From JAWLAT01 sp041395325 (GTDB taxonomy: Bacteria > Pseudomonadota > Gammaproteobacteria > Xanthomonadales > SZUA-5), in assembly GCA_041395325.1 (NCBI GenBank), contig JAWLAT010000006.1, positions 154,971 through 218,970 on the forward strand: 64,000 bases of DNA. The letters run 5' to 3'. Under the pieces are notes generated by a model that was given only the letters and a program-made list of their open reading frames with translations, was not told the origin of the DNA and ran no database searches. Made by a program: the position numbers and the translations under genes. Of this stretch, positions 37,247 to 46,215 are shown piece by piece. Each line of letters opens with the position of its first letter. Within the stretch, counting starts at the first letter, position 1.

Positions 37247-38286
37247 GTCAACGTCAGCGGGTACAGCGGCGGCTGTATCTGAAGGAAGAAAGCAGTCCTG
37301 AACGCACGCTGGTGGTTCGTGGACTGATCGTTCTGGCCCTGATCCTGCTGGTCCTGGCGGTGTTCTGGCTGGACCGCGAGAACCTGCACGACAATCTGGA
37401 TGGTGAGATCTCCTTCACCGATCTGCTGTATTTCACGATGGTCACCATCACCACGGTGGGTTACGGCGATATCGTTCCCACCGGCACGGTGGCCCGGCTG
37501 GTCGACGCCTTCGTCGTTACACCGGTGCGCCTGATCGTCTGGTTCATTTTTCTCGGCACCGCCTACCAGTTCGTGGTGCAGCGCATCCTGGAGGATCTGC
37601 GCATGAAGCGCGTCCAGCAAAACCTCACCGATCACGTCATCCTGTGCGGCTATGGTCATGCCGGCCAGGTCGCTGCGCGCGAATTGCTGGACAAGGGTAC
37701 AGCGCCGGAAAGTCTGGTCGTCATCGACGCCGATGAGGCGCAGGTCCGCAAGGCTGCCGATGCCGGATTGATCGGCGTCCATGGCGACAGCACCCGCGAA
37801 GACCTGCTGCGTGACCTGCGCATTCACAAGGCCCGCTCGGCGGTGATCTGCCTGCCCCGCGACGACACCGTGATGCTGTGCCTGCTGACGCTGCGCTATC
37901 TGGCCAAGGACCTCAAGGTCATCGCACTGGTGCGCGAGGAAGAGAACGTCAAGCTGATCCGAAGAGCGGGTGCACACCTGGTCGTCGCGCCATCGCGCGT
38001 CAGTGGTCAGCTGGTCGCCGACGCGGTGCACGGTCGTTTCCTGGCGCCCTTCCTGCTCGATCTGATCGGCACGCGGGGTCGCTTCAAACTGGTCGAGGTC
38101 ATCGCCGACCAGAGCTGGGTGGGACGCAAGATGAATGCCTGCGGCGGCCGCCTGATCGTCGGGCTGGAGCGGCAGGGTCACATCATCGGATTCTGGGAGC
38201 ATCCGGACGAACTGATTCAGGCCAACGACCTGCTGTTGTCCATCGAGCGCAATCCTTCGGCCGGTGAGGCGGCTGCGGAGCATTGA
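37243..38286 (+). CDS. Potassium channel with RCK domain
   Basis: Two-TM potassium channel of the MthK/Kch type. 347 residues. TM1 near 25-43, pore loop with the selectivity filter TVGYGD at residues 71-76, TM2 near 88-110. A RCK N-domain begins near 125 with HVILCGYGHAGQVAARELL (Rossmann nucleotide site) and a RCK C-domain with APFLLDLIGTRGRFKLVEV. Ligand not identifiable; NAD, ATP or a nucleotide second messenger are possibilities. The start and end overlap both neighbours, so it is in the bpt unit. Confidence 0.93.
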   Translation: MSQRQRVQRRLYLKEESSPERTLVVRGLIVLALILLVLAVFWLDRENLHDNLDGEISFTDLLYFTMVTITTVGYGDIVPTGTVARLVDAFVVTPVRLIVWFIFLGTAYQFVVQRILEDLRMKRVQQNLTDHVILCGYGHAGQVAARELLDKGTAPESLVVIDADEAQVRKAADAGLIGVHGDSTREDLLRDLRIHKARSAVICLPRDDTVMLCLLTLRYLAKDLKVIALVREEENVKLIRRAGAHLVVAPSRVSGQLVADAVHGRFLAPFLLDLIGTRGRFKLVEVIADQSWVGRKMNACGGRLIVGLERQGHIIGFWEHPDELIQANDLLLSIERNPSAGEAAAEH

Positions 38287-39197
38287 TGCGCGCCCTGATT
38301 CGAGCCCTGCCCTGGCTGTGCTTGTGTGCGGGGGCCGGTGCCCAGACGCCGCTGCCGGACAGCTGCCACCGAGAGCAGCTGACCCAGCCCCGCGTGGAAG
38401 CGGAAGCCGCCGAAACCTGGGCCTGGCGGGTTGGCAAGTTGCGAGCTCAGGCCCGTGCCGAACCGAACAACGAAGCACTGCAGCTGGCCCAGCTGGACGC
38501 GGCGCAGCGCTTGCTGGCGCTCGCTGCCGTTGCCGAGGCCGAAGGTGATGCCGATCGCGCTCAGCAATTGCGCCAGCTGACCCAGGATGGACTGGGCGGA
38601 CAGAACCTGGCCTTGCTGCTGGATCAGAGAGCCGCGAGCGGCGACCCACTGGCCATCGCCGCACAGGTGGAGTCGCTGCTGTTTGGTGTGCTGCACGAAC
38701 GCGCGACGGAACAGGCTTGCGCCATCCTGGTGTCGCTGCCGGAGACCGGCCTGGGCTGGACCAGTCGCTATCGACTGGCACAATGCCTGCGCGACGGTGA
38801 CCCGGCACAGTCGCTGCAACGCATGCGTGAAAGCGCCCACGAGGGCCATCCCGCCGCAGCCGAAGCCATCGCTCTGCTCTGTCAGTATGGTCGTGAGCAG
38901 GACGCGGACTGCCTGCTGCGGTGGGGCTGCGCAGCCGTCGCTGGCGGCCGGGCGCGGCTGGCGCCGGACGTGGCCGAAGCCTTGCTGGCCCGTGATGATG
39001 CCCTGGGGGCGCGTGCGCGCGATGTGCTCCGCATCGCTGCCAGTCAGGGCGACCCAGCCAGCATGCACCTGCTCGGACAATGGCTCCACGACGGGACCGG
39101 TGGACCTGTCGATTCGGAAAGCGGTCGGCAGTGGTGGGAACGGGCCGCCGATCAAGGCTATGCGCCGGCGCGGCTGTCCCTGCGCGAGCGGGATTGA
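38286..39197 (+). CDS. Exported Sel1-like repeat protein
   Basis: 303 residues. Signal peptide MRALIRALPWLCLCAGAGAQ. The mature part is alpha-helical with an Ala/Leu/Gln-rich region and, at the C-terminus, a Sel1 repeat (ASMHLLGQWLHDGTGGPVDS, then RQWWERAADQGYAPARLSL). Sel1 proteins usually serve as scaffolds. ATG overlaps the channel stop by one base. There is no conserved catalytic motif. The role is unknown; co-transcription with the channel is likely. Confidence 0.75.
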   Translation: MRALIRALPWLCLCAGAGAQTPLPDSCHREQLTQPRVEAEAAETWAWRVGKLRAQARAEPNNEALQLAQLDAAQRLLALAAVAEAEGDADRAQQLRQLTQDGLGGQNLALLLDQRAASGDPLAIAAQVESLLFGVLHERATEQACAILVSLPETGLGWTSRYRLAQCLRDGDPAQSLQRMRESAHEGHPAAAEAIALLCQYGREQDADCLLRWGCAAVAGGRARLAPDVAEALLARDDALGARARDVLRIAASQGDPASMHLLGQWLHDGTGGPVDSESGRQWWERAADQGYAPARLSLRERD

Positions 39198-39273
39198 TCA
39201 GCGGGCGGGTGATCGCCCCTTGAATTCACGCTTTGGCCACCCACCTCTGTCCGATTCCAATGCTGGAAGCTGA

Positions 39274-40227
<954 letters not shown>

Positions 40228-40309
40228 CGAAATGGCACCGAATCGTCACTGAGCCACCGCTGAGGAGCCGGCTCACCGATGGCGAGGCCGGCTCAAATGG
40301 TGACTCGTA

Positions 40310-40426
40310 CTACCGGATGATGCTCGTAAAGCTGTGCGTTTCGTCGGTCTGTGGCAGTGGCTGAGTCGCATCAGCCTGTACTGGCGAAGCAATCAGAAAA
40401 TTCACGATGAATGCCAAAGTTGCCAT
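40310..40426 (-). CDS. Possible 38-residue secreted peptide
   Basis: A short frame with ATG at 40426 and TAG at 40310. GAGGA lies eight bases upstream of the ATG. The product starts MATLAFIVNFLIASPVQA, a signal-peptide-like hydrophobic stretch ending in VQA, followed by about 20 polar residues (DATQPLPQTDETHSFTSIIR). The N-terminus lacks a Lys or Arg, which is unusual for a Sec signal. It could be a real small exported peptide, a remnant, or chance. No similar gene is known to me. Confidence 0.35.
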   Translation of the reverse strand: MATLAFIVNFLIASPVQADATQPLPQTDETHSFTSIIR

Positions 40427-40538
40427 GATTCGTATCCTCAGATTTCTCTCAGGCGGTTGATAAAGCGAAACCCGCGAAGGACGCTAGCAGACGCCTCAGA
40501 TTCACACTAGGGAGTGCCCAGCGAAGAAGACGGGAAAC

Positions 40539-40845
40539 CTAGGGATCCTCTGAACGAGTCCCGTGGCCGCGACGGCGGCTGCCAGTTCCTATCAAGACAA
40601 GGGGTCGCCAGTTAGGAAGGCACCGAAGGTCATAGCCTGCGCTCTGGGTGAGGTGACTGACGCCGCTGGCGGCCCCATTTCTTGTCAAGACATGGAGCCC
40701 CGTCCCGAAGGGTTGTGTCCCAGATCGCCCGCAGCTGCGTTGCATTTCGGCGCCGTAGAACGACTACGCCTTGCCGAAACGACGCCTTGCTGCGAACGAT
40801 CTGGGACGCAACGCGGCTCACGCGACTTGTTCAGAGCATCCCTAG
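40539..40845. mobile_element. MITE-like palindromic element with CTAG ends
   Basis: About 300 bases bounded by near-identical inverted ends: CTAGGGATCCTCTGAACGAG (from 40539) and, on the opposite strand, CTAGGGATGCTCTGAACAAG (from 40845). The outermost CTAG fits a 4-bp target duplication as made by IS5-group elements, which prefer YTAR. The right half contains a roughly 100-base imperfect hairpin (40713-40812) around CGTAG-AACGA-CTACG. No transposase frame is present, so it is non-autonomous. The last bases overlap the stop codon of the FHA-GGDEF gene. Confidence 0.6.
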
Positions 40846-41822
40846 TCCGGGCGATACAGGATCACGCAGTTGCGCCCTGCATCCTTGGCCTGATAGAGCG
40901 CGCGATCGGCCAGACGGAGCAACTCGCCGGCGTTCTCCATGGCTTCGTCCCACAGCGCGCAACCGATGCTGACGGTCACTCGAACCATCTCCTCACCGAT
41001 CCGCACGCGTTGCTCCGCCTGCTCGCGGCGCAGGTTTTCTGCCAGCGCCTGCAATTGTTCCTCATCGGCATCGGCCACCAGCACGGCGAACTCCTCGCCA
41101 CCGAGACGCCCGGCAATGGCGCTGTCGGGCAATCCGGCCCGCAGCAGTGCGGAGAAAGCCCGCAGGACCTGGTCGCCCCCCAGATGCCCGAGCCGATCAT
41201 TGACCGGCTTGAAGTGATCCAGGTCCAGGATCAGCAGACCCAGTTGGTGACCCCGGGGCAGCGTGCCGATCCGTTCGTCGAGCAGTTCGCGAAAGCGCCG
41301 GCGGACCATCAGTCCGGTCAGGCTGTCACGCAGGGCCAACTCCAGCAGCACCGCGTGATAGTCGCTCTCGGCACTTTCGCGGTCGAAGAACTTCAGGACG
41401 TTGCGACCCAGTTCGATGCGATCGCCATCGCGCAGCGTCGCTCGCTGTATCGCCTGGCCATTGAGAAAAGTGCGGTTGGTCGATTCCAGGTCAACCAGTG
41501 CAAAGGACTCACCGGCGGGCTCGATGCGACAGTGACGGCGAGACACGCTGTGATCGGGCAGGCAGAGCTCACATTCAGGCGCTCGCCCCAGCGTCACCAC
41601 CACGTTGGCCAGTTCCATTCGATGGCCCAGTTGCCGCCCCTGCACGACGACCACACAGGCTTGTGGCGCCTCGTTGACCAGTTCCTCACGGGATTCGGCC
41701 AACAGGCGCTTGGTGGTCGCGTGGTGGCGATTGCGCACCACTTCAGAACGCTGTTTGCCTGCCAATGTCCTACTCGAACCAGTTGAAGCCAGGGCCAACC
41801 GCAGTGCGATTGGAACATGCAC
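40842..41822 (-). CDS. FHA-GGDEF diguanylate cyclase
   Basis: Predicted to make cyclic di-GMP. 326 residues from a GTG at 41822; a later start is possible because the first 35 residues look poorly conserved. FHA domain near 58-145 with LGRAPECELCLPDHSVSRRH (R80, S94, H97) and ESTNRTFLNG (N116). GGDEF domain near 160-326 with LDLDHFKPVNDRLGHLGGD and the active site RLGGEEF (GGEEF 241-245), intact. No RxxD inhibitory site sits before GGEEF. No TM segment. Lies 23 bases after a histidine kinase gene. FHA suggests it docks on a phosphothreonine partner. Confidence 0.88.
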   Translation of the reverse strand: MHVPIALRLALASTGSSRTLAGKQRSEVVRNRHHATTKRLLAESREELVNEAPQACVVVVQGRQLGHRMELANVVVTLGRAPECELCLPDHSVSRRHCRIEPAGESFALVDLESTNRTFLNGQAIQRATLRDGDRIELGRNVLKFFDRESAESDYHAVLLELALRDSLTGLMVRRRFRELLDERIGTLPRGHQLGLLILDLDHFKPVNDRLGHLGGDQVLRAFSALLRAGLPDSAIAGRLGGEEFAVLVADADEEQLQALAENLRREQAEQRVRIGEEMVRVTVSIGCALWDEAMENAGELLRLADRALYQAKDAGRNCVILYRPD

Positions 41823-41845
41823 CGACCTGCCGCCAGCGTCCCACG

Positions 41846-42919
41846 CTAGCGATCACGCTTCAACCCAATTCCAGTCACCGGTGCACCGACAGCCAGCACC
41901 TCGTCCAGCAGTGGCAGGTACAACATGGCTTCGGTCCCCCTCGGTCGAGCCGATTGCAGATGCAGGCCGCCATTATGGCGCTGCAGCACGCCGAGAACCA
42001 CAGAAAGTCCGAGGCCTCGACCCGGCTGACGTGTACTCACGAAGGGTTCCACCACCCGATCGAGCAGATCCGGCGAGATACCGGGCCCATTGTCCCGCAA
42101 TCTGATGCAGGCATAGCGCTCTGCCTCGATATCCAGCCACAGCGGTTGTTGCCGACGCAGCCACTCGGCATTGACCGCCTCCATGGCCAGTTGCAGCTGC
42201 CCCGGACCATGCAGGGAGTCCACGGCATTCTCGACCAGCGCCAGCAGGCACTCGGCCAGTGCATCGCCGTCCACCTGCACCGGCAGTGGCGTGGTTGGCC
42301 ATTGGTATCCGATGCGAATGTTGGCTGGCAGTCGGGCCTCGATGAATGCGCATTGCTGCTGCAGCCACGGACTCAGGTCCATCACGCGAGGCGGCTGACC
42401 ACCCACCGACGTGAAGCGCAGCAATCGACCGGTGAGGCTGTCCATCGCCAGCAGCGCATCTTCCAGCCGTTCCAGCGCCGACAACGACGTGGCGTCGTGG
42501 GACAGCCCCGAGCGCAGACGGAAACTGTTGCCAAGTGCCGCCGTCAGACGATTGTTGAATTCGTGCGCAATGCCGGCCGCCATGTCCCAGACGCTGTCCA
42601 ACCGCACGCGACGGCGCTGAGCTCGCAGCGCGATCGAGGTGTCGAGCAGATCGAGTCGGCAGCGACCACCTTGCAGCCGTGACAGACGCAGCAACCAGTC
42701 TTCGCCAACGATGGGCCCGTGACCTTCGCTGAGCCAATGCTGCTCCCGGGTCGTCTGTTCAATCCGCGCGCGCTGCAGCAGATCAAGATCAACCGGCGCC
42801 AGCACGGACCGCCAGGCAGGCGGCAGCGACTGCCCACGCTCTCGCAGCACCGCAGCCAGATCGTCGGAAACGACGTCGATCTGTCCACGGTCATCCATTT
42901 CCACAAACATGCGGTCCAT
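41846..42919 (-). CDS. Soluble sensor histidine kinase
   Basis: 357 residues without a signal peptide or TM helix, so it senses a cytoplasmic cue or a partner. N-terminal 95 residues look PAS-like. The phosphoacceptor is H119 in AGIAHEFNNRLTAALGN, of the HEFNN (HPK4) type. ATP-binding boxes are LLALVENAVDSL (N), RLRDNGPGISPDLL (G1) and GRGLGLSVVLGVLQRHNGG (G2). No response regulator is adjacent; the next gene on the same strand is the FHA-GGDEF enzyme. Confidence 0.88.
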   Translation of the reverse strand: MDRMFVEMDDRGQIDVVSDDLAAVLRERGQSLPPAWRSVLAPVDLDLLQRARIEQTTREQHWLSEGHGPIVGEDWLLRLSRLQGGRCRLDLLDTSIALRAQRRRVRLDSVWDMAAGIAHEFNNRLTAALGNSFRLRSGLSHDATSLSALERLEDALLAMDSLTGRLLRFTSVGGQPPRVMDLSPWLQQQCAFIEARLPANIRIGYQWPTTPLPVQVDGDALAECLLALVENAVDSLHGPGQLQLAMEAVNAEWLRRQQPLWLDIEAERYACIRLRDNGPGISPDLLDRVVEPFVSTRQPGRGLGLSVVLGVLQRHNGGLHLQSARPRGTEAMLYLPLLDEVLAVGAPVTGIGLKRDR

Positions 42920-43164
42920 CGAGACGATCGCCCACTCCGATACGCCTGCCCGGTGCCAGCTTACGCCACCGGTTCAGCCCAAGCCGAGCGCAAAAATGTA
43001 ACCGGCCGAAACAGCGTACCGATCGACGCGCCGATGAGAGCGCTAACAAGCTGAATGAACGGTCGTTTTTTAGTCGCGGCCGCCGCCAACCAAGGTTTGG
43101 CAACGGGTAGCTGATGATTTCGGATGAGGCTAAGCTGCATGACAAGCCAGCACGGAGATCAGCG

Positions 43165-43593
43165 ATGCAGACCGTGGGTCAGTTGTTGGAACGCAAGGGC
43201 AACGACATCTACTCGGTGAGTCCGGACAACACCATGTTCCAGGCCATTACCGAGATGGCCGAACGCGGCGTCGGAGCGCTGCTGGTCATGGAGGGCGAGC
43301 GAATGGTCGGCGTGATCTCGGAACGCGATTACGCGCGCAAGGTGGTGTTGAAGGGACGGGCTTCCAAGGAAACACCCGTCCGCGATGTCATGACTGCCAC
43401 AGTGATCAGCACCGACGAACAGGCCACGGTCGATCGCTGCATGCGCCTGATGACCGATCATCGCATTCGCCACTTGCCGGTCCTCCGTGGTGACCAGGTG
43501 GTGGGCATGTTGAGTATTGGCGATCTGGTCAAGGCCATCATTTCCGACCAGCAGTTCCAGATCGAGCAGCTGTCCAACTACATCGCTGGCTGA
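43165..43593 (+). CDS. CBS-domain pair protein
   Basis: 142 residues made of two CBS repeats: ALLVMEGERMVGVISERDYA and HLPVLRGDQVVGMLSIGDLV are the adenosyl-binding cores. Such stand-alone pairs bind AMP, ATP or NADH and act as regulators. ATG 43165 with GGAGA at 43154-43158 is preferred to the upstream frame at 43114. A hairpin GAGCCGG/CCGGCTC follows at 43611-43627. Partner unknown. Confidence 0.9.
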   Translation: MQTVGQLLERKGNDIYSVSPDNTMFQAITEMAERGVGALLVMEGERMVGVISERDYARKVVLKGRASKETPVRDVMTATVISTDEQATVDRCMRLMTDHRIRHLPVLRGDQVVGMLSIGDLVKAIISDQQFQIEQLSNYIAG

Positions 43594-43718
43594 CCGTCCC
43601 TTCGGCCCCGGAGCCGGATGCCGGCTCGGCACGCGCCCTGCGCCAGGGAGTTGCGAACTGTGGGGCCGGCTCGGTAGGGTCGGCTTCCCAACTGGACCGG
43701 CGCACGGAAGCAGCCCCC

Positions 43719-44858
43719 ATGAGCATCGATTCGCCGTCCCAATCCTCCCCCGAACTCGACGATCTGCGGCGGCAACTGGACGAGGTCGACGCGCGTCTGG
43801 TTCAGGCGATGGCCGAACGGCAGTCGCTGGTGGCTCAGGTCGGACAGGTCAAGCTGGCCAGCGGTGGACAGCTGCGCGACTTTCGGCGCGAACGGCAGGT
43901 ACTGGACCACATCCGTCAACGCGCCTCGAACTGCGGCCTGGACCCGAATCTGGCCGAGGATGTCATGCGGCGCCTGATCGGCTCCTCCTTGACCACGCAG
44001 GAACAGGACCGCGTGCGTTGGGCCGCCACTGGTCAGGGTCGACGCGCGCTGGTCATCGGCGGCAGCGGCAAGATGGGCGGCTGGATGTGCCGCTTTCTGG
44101 CCGATCAGGGTTTTGCGGTCGAAGTCGCCGATCCCACTGCCCCGGCCGACGGCGAGTTGCCCTGGCGAGCAGACTGGCGCGATGGCGCCGTTGATCAAGA
44201 TCTCATCGTCGTTGCGGCGCCGCTGGCGTTGAGCGCCACGATCCTGGAGCAACTCACAGAGCGCAAGCCGGCTGGTCTGGTGTTCGACATCGGCTCGCTG
44301 AAGACGCCGTTGGCCACCGCATTGCGTACGGCGCGAGCGGCAGGCCTGCGCATCTGCTCGGTGCATCCGATGTTTGGTCCGGATACGGTGTTGTTGTCCG
44401 GCCGGCACGTCATCTTCATCGACCTGGGTGATGGCGCCGCGGTGACCGAAGCGCGGGCACTGTTCCAGTCCACCAGCGCCGATCTGGTGGCGATGGGTCT
44501 GGACGAACACGACGAACTGATTGCCTACGTGCTGGGGCTCTCGCATGCGATCAACATTGCCTTTTTCAGCGCCCTGGCCGATTCGGGCGAAGCGGCGCCG
44601 CGTCTGGCCCAGATGAGCAGCACCACCTTTGACCGGCAACTCGCCGTTGCCAGCCAGGTGGCGGCAGAGAATCCCCGCCTGTACTTCGAGATCCAGCATC
44701 TCAATGCCCACGGCGATCGCGCCTTGCAGGCCCTGGAACGCGCGATCACTCGCCTGACCCGGGCCGTGCGCAGCGGCGACCAGCTGGATTTCGTCTCGAT
44801 GATGGAGCGCGGTCGCGGCTACCTCGCCGCCAGACCACCCAGTCGTGGTGCGCCCTGA
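43719..44858 (+). CDS. tyrA: Chorismate mutase / prephenate dehydrogenase
   Basis: Bifunctional first steps of tyrosine synthesis: chorismate to prephenate, then NAD-dependent oxidation. 379 residues like E. coli TyrA. AroQ mutase domain at about 11-95 (LDDLRRQLDEVDARLVQAMA, GQLRDFRRERQVLDHIR). Dehydrogenase domain with VIGGSGKMGGW near 112-122, VFDIGSLKTPL, CSVHPMFGPDTVLLSGRHV and a helical C-terminus. The GGSGKMG pattern is diagnostic for the bifunctional enzyme. Start ATG 43719. Confidence 0.96.
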   Translation: MSIDSPSQSSPELDDLRRQLDEVDARLVQAMAERQSLVAQVGQVKLASGGQLRDFRRERQVLDHIRQRASNCGLDPNLAEDVMRRLIGSSLTTQEQDRVRWAATGQGRRALVIGGSGKMGGWMCRFLADQGFAVEVADPTAPADGELPWRADWRDGAVDQDLIVVAAPLALSATILEQLTERKPAGLVFDIGSLKTPLATALRTARAAGLRICSVHPMFGPDTVLLSGRHVIFIDLGDGAAVTEARALFQSTSADLVAMGLDEHDELIAYVLGLSHAINIAFFSALADSGEAAPRLAQMSSTTFDRQLAVASQVAAENPRLYFEIQHLNAHGDRALQALERAITRLTRAVRSGDQLDFVSMMERGRGYLAARPPSRGAP

Positions 44859-46173
44859 TGGCGTATTCGGCGTGATGGCAGACGCCGCGGATGCCGCCCG
44901 TCGAACCCACACAGAGAACGCATCGACTGACGTCAAAGCGGCAACGCCCAGCGATCCCCCCGGCTCGGCTGCGGGCATGGCACGACTGCCGCTGCTCGAC
45001 GCCATTCGTGGCATGGCACTGCTGGGCGTGTTGCTGATCAACTTGCGCAGCCTGTCGCTGTACGATTTCCTCGCCGCCGATGAGCGGCTGCAGTTGCCTA
45101 CAGCGGCCTTCGACGCCGTCCTGCTGGCCTGGATGAACGCGCTCTACGACGGCACCGCATTCACGCTGTTCACGCTGCTGTTCGGCATCGGATTCTCGAT
45201 CCAGCTCAATGCCACCAACGAGCGAGCCGACCCACAACGCGTGTCCCGCTACGTCCGGCGACTGCTGATCCTGCTCGGTATCGGACTGCTGCACGGGCTG
45301 ATCTGGTGGGGCGACATCCTGCGCTATTACGCCGTGCTGGGCCTGTTGCTGATCCCGCTGCGGCGCTGGTCGGCGCGCTCGCTGACGCTACTCGGATTGG
45401 CGGTCATCCTGGTCAGCCCGATGCTGTTGCGAGCGTGGCTGGTGCCGTTGCTGCCGCCAACCATGGACAGCCGGACGTCGGCACAGCTGGCCGCGGAAGC
45501 CTTTGCCAGCACCGATCCCGCTACCTGGCTGAGCGGCAATCTCGAACGAGATCTCTACATGCGCATCGCCGTGTGGATGCTGCCGACCTATGTGTTCGGC
45601 CGCCTGATTCTCGGGTTGGCGCTGGGCCGCACCGGCGCGTTGCTGAACCCTCGGCAGCATCTGCGCCTGTGGCGGCGATTGTGCTGGATCGGCGCCGTTG
45701 GCGCCGCGGTGCTCAGCCTGTTGCTGTGGTGGCGGGGCCTCGCGCTGGCCGGATCGGAACCCGGCTGGTGGCGGAGCAGCACTGGCACAGCCCTGGCGCG
45801 AATCTGCCGTGCCGGTTTTCCGCTGGCCTTGGGCATGGCCTATCTGGCTGCATTCGTCCTGCTGTTTCAACGCACAAGCTGGCGGCGTTGGCTGGTGCTC
45901 CTGGCGGCACCGGGACGCATGGCGCTGACGCTCTATCTGTTGCAGACCGTATTCGGCATCGCCCTCTTCTACGGCGTCGGCCTGGGCCTGGGCCCGCGGC
46001 CGGGACTGGCCGGCATTCTGGCCATCGGTCTGCTGGCCTTCGGATTGCAGACGATGTTGAGTCACTGGTGGCTGAGACGCTACCGGCAGGGACCCATGGA
46101 GTGGATCTGGCGGGCACTGACCTGGGGACGCCGACCGCCGTTTCGCCGCCAGAATGCCGATTCACATCACTGA
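44845..46173 (+). CDS. DUF418 multi-pass membrane protein
   Basis: 442 residues with about eight or nine TM helices. N-terminal family signature RLPLLDAIRGMALLGVLLIN, then AFTLFTLLFGIGFSIQ and RRLLILLGIGLLHGLIWWGDIL (DUF405/418 region). C-terminal DUF418 part: APGRMALTLYLLQTVFG. GTG 44845 would overlap the tyrA stop; ATG 44875 is an equally good start. Function is not established; transport of a small molecule has been proposed for the family. Confidence 0.87.
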   Translation: MVRPDGVFGVMADAADAARRTHTENASTDVKAATPSDPPGSAAGMARLPLLDAIRGMALLGVLLINLRSLSLYDFLAADERLQLPTAAFDAVLLAWMNALYDGTAFTLFTLLFGIGFSIQLNATNERADPQRVSRYVRRLLILLGIGLLHGLIWWGDILRYYAVLGLLLIPLRRWSARSLTLLGLAVILVSPMLLRAWLVPLLPPTMDSRTSAQLAAEAFASTDPATWLSGNLERDLYMRIAVWMLPTYVFGRLILGLALGRTGALLNPRQHLRLWRRLCWIGAVGAAVLSLLLWWRGLALAGSEPGWWRSSTGTALARICRAGFPLALGMAYLAAFVLLFQRTSWRRWLVLLAAPGRMALTLYLLQTVFGIALFYGVGLGLGPRPGLAGILAIGLLAFGLQTMLSHWWLRRYRQGPMEWIWRALTWGRRPPFRRQNADSHH

Positions 46174-46215
46174 ACGCCGGACGCCGCCGCCCCGCGACGA
46201 TCTGTACGTCAGGCC

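Noticed and set aside
40265..40294. GAGCCGGC/GCCGGCTC hairpin as the trxB terminator
   Set aside because: The stem is only 8 bp and followed by AAATGG, not a T run. It may terminate transcription, but I cannot support it.
43611..43627. GAGCCGG/CCGGCTC hairpin after the CBS gene as terminator
   Set aside because: A three-base loop and no T run; similar GC hairpins are expected by chance in this sequence.
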